From Anaerotruncus sp. (GTDB lineage Bacteria > Bacillota > Clostridia > Oscillospirales > Acutalibacteraceae): DNA of 64,000 nt. The translations under genes were made by a program, and so were the position numbers. The stretch is from assembly GCA_022009795.1 (NCBI GenBank), contig CP091724.1, positions 1,091,501 to 1,155,500 of the forward strand. The letters run 5' to 3'. Under the pieces are notes generated by a model. It did not search any database and was not told where the DNA came from. It saw only the letters and a program-made list of their open reading frames with translations. Shown piece after piece: positions 60,494-64,000 of the stretch. The first letter of the stretch is position 1. Each line of letters begins with the position of its first letter.

Positions 60494-60540
60494 GCACATT
60501 GTTTCCGCAAGATTCGATGTGCTTTTGCTTTTTTTGCAAA
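60494..60540 (+). terminator. Terminator after the Dabb gene
   Basis: AAGCACAT pairs with ATGTGCTT around a 16-base loop, followed by TTGCTTTTTTTG. Confidence 0.75.
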
Positions 60541-60612
60541 ATTTAGTTAAAACTGCCCAAAATATCGCCTATATATTCTAACAGCGCAATACTTTCAATT
60601 ATAAATAAATCA

Positions 60613-60641
60613 TTGATTACACCGTTTGCGTATGTTATAAT
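60613..60641 (+). promoter_or_regulatory. Promoter of the plus-strand polysaccharide operon
   Basis: TTGATT (60613-60618) and TATAAT (60636-60641) with a 17-bp spacer lie about 63 bp before the cpsC-like start. Confidence 0.7.
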
Positions 60642-60703
60642 TATAAATAAATATATTATATTTTTAATATATAGGTTTATTACCGTATCGGAGGATCAAA
60701 ATT

Positions 60704-61469
60704 TTGGAAAAAAAGAGAAAAAGAAATCGAAATCGATCTCGGCAAAAATTTTTTTCACATGATGAAAAAGAGTTATTTACATAATTCTTGCCACTTTAAT
60801 CACAGCGGTGCTTTCCGGCTGCATTACGGAATTTTTTTAATTCAGCCAAAAGTATTCCGCTTCCTGCACAATGTATGTTTACAGTAACACAGACAGAGTC
60901 AGCAGTTCCTCTTCCATAGGCCAAAGCGAGCTTACCGCTTCGCAGCAGCTTGTAAACACATATATCGAAGTTCTTAAAAGCGATTATGTGCTTGAGGATG
61001 TTATCAGCAATCTTAATCTTAATATGACCTCAAAGCAGCTTAAAAGCCTGCTTTCGTTTTCACAGATAAACGAAACGGAAATTTTCAGAGTTACCGTAAC
61101 AAGCACCAATGCAGCACAATCGGCGGACATTGCAAATGCAATCGCGCAAACCGCACCGGATGCAATCGTTAAGAAGATTAAAGCCGGCGGCGTAAGCGTG
61201 CTCGACTATGCAAAGGTTCCCTCCTCGCCCTCTTCGCCAAATCTTAAAAAAAGAATATTTTAATCGGCGCTATTGCCGGATTTGCGGTTTCATTCATCGG
61301 CTTCTTTATTTACGAGCTGTTTGACACCACCATCACATCCGAAAGAGATCTTGAGCGCGAATTTGAAATTCCCGTTATCGGCAGCGTGCCGAGGCTTGTG
61401 CCCTCATCCAAACCGAATGAGGACGGCACCGCGCAATCCGCAAACACAAGGAAAGGAGGCGGTAAGTAA
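60704..61469 (+). CDS. CpsC-like polysaccharide co-polymerase/kinase activator (frameshifted)
   Basis: A Wzz/CpsC-type membrane protein that sets chain length and activates the BY-kinase. The TTG start at 60704, nine bases after GGAGG, gives EKKREKEIEIDLGKI-like sequence after correction. A first membrane helix (IILATLITAVLSGCITEFF) and the Wzz domain follow (YSASCTMYVYSNTDRVSSSS, VNTYIEVLKSDYVLEDVISN). After an indel near 61255 comes the second helix, LIGAIAGFAVSFIGFFIYEL, preceded by the proline-rich SSPSSPNLKK. It ends ANTRKGGGK; the stop overlaps the next ATG. About 255 residues. Confidence 0.87.
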
Positions 61470-62234
61470 TGGCACTTTTTGAAAAAAAACGCAAAAGCAG
61501 CACACCGTCAAAATCATTTTCAAGAGAAGACACTAAAAAAATACTTGCCCCTGATTCTCCGTTTGTTATAAAAGAGGCATATTCCTCAATCAGAACAAAT
61601 TTGCTCTTTATGCAAAAGGGTGAAAAATGCCCGATTTTCGTTGTTACAAGCCCAACGGCAAACAACGGCAAAACGATAAACAGCATCAATTTGGCGGTTT
61701 CCTTTGCACAAATGGGCAAAAGAACCCTTTTGATAGACAGCGATATGAGAAACCCCACAATCCATAGAATGTTTTTCCATTCCCGTTAAAAACGGCCTAT
61801 CCGAAATCCTTGCGGGGCTTACGGATAACATCACCGTTTCAAAAACGGAAATCGAAAATCTTTCCGTGCTCACAGGCGGCAAAATCCCGCCTAATCCGGC
61901 AGAATTGCTTGCATCTTCAAGAATGGACAAACTGCTGGAATTCGTTAAAGAGCATTATGATTGCGTGTTTATAGACACACCGCCCGTAAATCTTGTTACG
62001 GATGCCACGGTTTTTTCCCAAAAAACAACGGGCTATATTATGATTGTTAAATCCAATGCAAACGATTCCGCTGATGTTAAAACCGCCGTTTCAAGCCTTG
62101 ACAGTATCGGCGGCAACATTTTTGGGCTTTATCTTAAACGATGTTACATCCGGCAAAAAAACAAATATTATTCCTATTACAGAAAAATACGGCTATAAAT
62201 ACAAATATTCATACGGCTACGGAGAAAAAAATAA
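61469..62234 (+). CDS. BY-kinase, CpsD-like (frameshifted)
   Basis: Tyrosine autokinase partner of the CpsC-like protein. It reads MALFEKKRKSSTPSKSFSRE, VIKEAYSSIRTNLLFMQKG, a Walker A region VVTSPTANNGKTINSINLAV, Walker A' TLLIDSDMRNPTIHRMF and Walker B DCVFIDTPPVNLVTDATVF. The Walker A has Asn-Asn-Gly-Lys-Thr where many relatives have Gly-Glu-Gly-Lys-Ser/Thr. After indels near 61780, 62130 and 62190 the tail is very Tyr-rich (KYYSYYRKYGYKYKYSYGYG). About 255 residues. Its ATG overlaps the cpsC stop (TAATG). Confidence 0.92.
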
Positions 62235-62271
62235 ACTCCGCACAAAAAAATCACACAAGGTTGCGCTAATA

Positions 62272-63750
62272 ATGAAAAAAAAAAAGCTGTTCAGCTTACA
62301 ATTGAATTTTTTTCGTTGATCTGATTTCTTTAATAATCGCAACGGGAACAAGCTATGCGATTTCGCTTGCGATCGATAAAATCCCCACTTTGGATTTTCA
62401 CGAAAACTTAACTTATTTCGTGCTGCTGTTTGTTTCTTTTTGCCTTATATTCTTCGGATTTTCAAATTCCCTTGACTTAACAAAGAGAGACAGGAATTAA
62501 AGAAACCGTTTCCGTTTTCAGAAACAGCTTTTTGATTTTTATGACTTTTGCCGTGCTTTTGGTGCTTGCAAAAAACGAAATGATTTTGAGCCGTTATCTG
62601 TTTATGCTCTCCCTGATCTTTTTTTATAGGACTTTCCCTTTTTAAACAGATATATTTCAAAGCATGTAATGATGTTTCATTCCGGCAATTCAAAGCTTGT
62701 GAGCCTGACAGGCGTTATAACGGTTTACAGCCGCGCCGAGGAATACACAAAAAGGCTTAATGAGGATTGGCTGCGCAAGGTTAAAGGCGTTGTGCTGATT
62801 GACGCGCACAAAAGAAGCGGAAGCTATTATTGCAAAACAGGCCGTGATGAAAAAGAAAAAAGAGTTTCAAACATAGGCGGCATTCCCGTTGTGGCAAACC
62901 TTACCGGAGTTATTGATTGGGTGCGCTGCGAATCGCTTGACGAAGTTTTTATAAATGTGCCCTACAGATACGAAAAATCGATTGACCGAATCGCCGAGGA
63001 AATAGAGAGCATGGGCGTTACCGTGCATATAAACCTTCCCGCATTGGAGCAATATATCGATAACAGTGAGTTCGACAATGTTGAGTTGACCGTGGCTGCG
63101 GGATACCCCACCGCCACCTTAACCGCGGCTCCACCGCTTTCGTTTTCAGAGGCGCTTTTAAAAAGAGCCGTGGATGTCATCGGCGGCCTTATCGGCAGCA
63201 TAATATCACTTCCGATAATTTTGATAACGGCAATTCCGCTTTTAATCGAATCCCCCGGCCCGCTGATTTTCAAGCAGCAGCGTGTGGGTAAAAACGGGCG
63301 TATTTTTTAACATTTACAAACTTCGTTCAATGTACACCGATGCAGAAAAGCGCAAGGCCGAATTGATGGCAAAGCAACAAGATGAATGGCTTTATGTTTA
63401 AAATGGATAACGACCCGCGAATCACAAAGGTGGGCAAATTCATAAGAAAAACAAGCATAGACGAATTGCCCCAATTTTGGAATGTGCTTAAAGGCGATAT
63501 GAGCCTGGTAGGCACCCGCCCGCCAACAATAGATGAATTTGATAAATACGAAAGCCACCATAAGCGCCGCCTTTCCATGCGCCCCGGAATAACCGGAATG
63601 TGGCAGGTGAGCGGCAGATCCGATATTCAAAATTTTGAAGAAGTTGTTCAGCTCGACTGTGAATACATAGATAATTGGTCACCCTTACTTGATATTAAAA
63701 TATTATTCAAAACGGTTTGGGTGGTGCTGAAAGGAAGCGGGGCCGAATAA
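62272..63750 (+). CDS. Polyprenyl-phosphate sugar-1-phosphate transferase (frameshifted)
   Basis: The initiating enzyme of exopolysaccharide synthesis: it moves a sugar-1-phosphate onto undecaprenyl phosphate. The N-terminal half has membrane helices (FVDLISLIIATGTSYAISLA, YFVLLFVSFCLIFFGFSNSL) and a Rossmann-like domain (VKGVVLIDAHKR, IGGIPVVANLTGVIDWVRC). The catalytic domain has LLKRAVDVIGGLIGSIISLP, ESPGPLIFKQQRVGKNGRIF, YKLRSMYTDAEKRKAEL and SIDELPQFWNVLKGDMSLVG, with TRPPTIDEFDKY and LSMRPGITGMWQVSGRSDI. Indels near 62315, 62490, 62625, 63308 and 63390. About 490 residues. It is the first glycan-building gene after cpsC-cpsD. Confidence 0.93.
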
Positions 63751-63826
63751 ACACCCCGTTTTTCTTTTATTTTAAGATAAAAACGAAAAATATAATTTCG
63801 GCACATTTTACTGCCCGGAGAAGATA

Positions 63827-64000
63827 ATGAAAAATTGCAATGATAGGCCACAAAAAGAATACCGTCGCGCGAGGGCGGCGTTGAAATTGTTGTTGAGCAG
63901 CTTTCAAAAAGGCTTGTTGAGCTCGGAAACGATGTTACCGCCTACAATCGCAGCGGCGGCCATGTTTCGGGCAGCGAATTTTTCGCATGAAGCACTTAAT
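63827..64000 (+). CDS. Glycosyltransferase, GT4/DUF1972 type (partial)
   Basis: The first 55 or so codons of a gene cut by the right edge. From the ATG at 63827 (GGAG upstream) the corrected reading is MKIAMIGHK, then SREGGVEIVVEQLSKRLVEL and GNDVTAYNRSGGHVSGSEF. The G(H/Q)K-(I)PSR-GGVE opening is typical of family-4 glycosyltransferases such as rhamnosyltransferases that act second on the lipid-linked sugar. Two indels occur in this short piece. It continues the polysaccharide operon. Confidence 0.75.
   Translation, partial: MKNCNDRPQKEYRRARAALKLLLSSFQKGLLSSETMLPPTIAAAAMFRAANFSHEALN

Overview
The window looks like a chromosomal segment of an endospore-forming, Gram-positive-type Clostridia bacterium, most likely an uncultured member of the Oscillospirales (Ruminococcaceae-like). 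The support is: sporulation genes yqfC, yqfD and ylbJ; a T-box leader on thrS; an L10 leader on rplJL; RNase Y; LL-diaminopimelate aminotransferase (DapL); the glgB-glgC-glgD-glgA operon; iron-sulfur two-subunit serine dehydratase; and BY-kinase type exopolysaccharide genes. The taxonomic placement is inference from gene content. A large share of the genes are interrupted by single-base indels, often in A/T runs, while the reading continues cleanly in another frame. I treat these as sequence or assembly errors unless stated, and give each gene its full reconstructed span.

Layout. 1-4.0 kb: yqfD (cut by the left edge) and yqfC, divergent ylbJ, then a two-component system on the minus strand. 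4.1-4.4 kb: a 303-bp element with long terminal inverted repeats. 4.4-8.1 kb: the minus-strand rpmG-secE-nusG-rplK-rplA-rplJ-rplL cluster with an L10 leader. 8.3-11.1 kb: two FAD-dependent oxidoreductases. 11.3-12.5 kb: a nucleotidyltransferase-like protein. 12.6-16.5 kb: three plus-strand genes encoding a GH43-like protein, a TcaA-like membrane protein and an anchored SH3/Ig-like/propeller protein. 16.6-17.4 kb: an orphan 5S rRNA, a truncated 5S copy and a second, diverged repeat element.

17.4-23.7 kb: a minus-strand metabolic run, ANTAR protein-dapF-dapL-purC-purB-oadB-small oadG-like gene. 24.1-29.9 kb: the glycogen operon from a clear promoter to a terminator. 30.0-33.2 kb: one AT-rich, heavily broken gene for a secreted class-3 lipase-like protein. 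33.4-40.5 kb: corA-tex, rubrerythrin, and rlmB followed by a long degenerate P-type ATPase-like membrane protein that lacks the catalytic motifs. 40.6-42.3 kb: a third repeat element and hisHF. 42.4-44.4 kb: tRNA-Ser(CGA), an excisionase-like fragment, an unknown gene, a BilS-like flavodoxin and a small membrane protein. 44.6-49.5 kb: mgtE with a long structured leader, a GNAT acetyltransferase, a peptidase E-like gene and sdaAB-sdaAA.

49.6-64.0 kb: two exopolysaccharide loci flank a lacI-thrS-rny block. The minus-strand locus holds BY-kinase, CapD-like epimerase, a CapF-type cupin and UDP-glucose dehydrogenase, with a structured noncoding region between kinase and epimerase at the place where the Bacillus EAR element sits in the eps operon. 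The plus-strand locus holds CpsC-like, CpsD-like, a polyprenyl-phosphate sugar transferase and a glycosyltransferase cut by the right edge. The observations most worth following are the degenerate P-type ATPase family protein, the inverted-repeat element family, the EAR-position RNA candidate and the mgtE leader.
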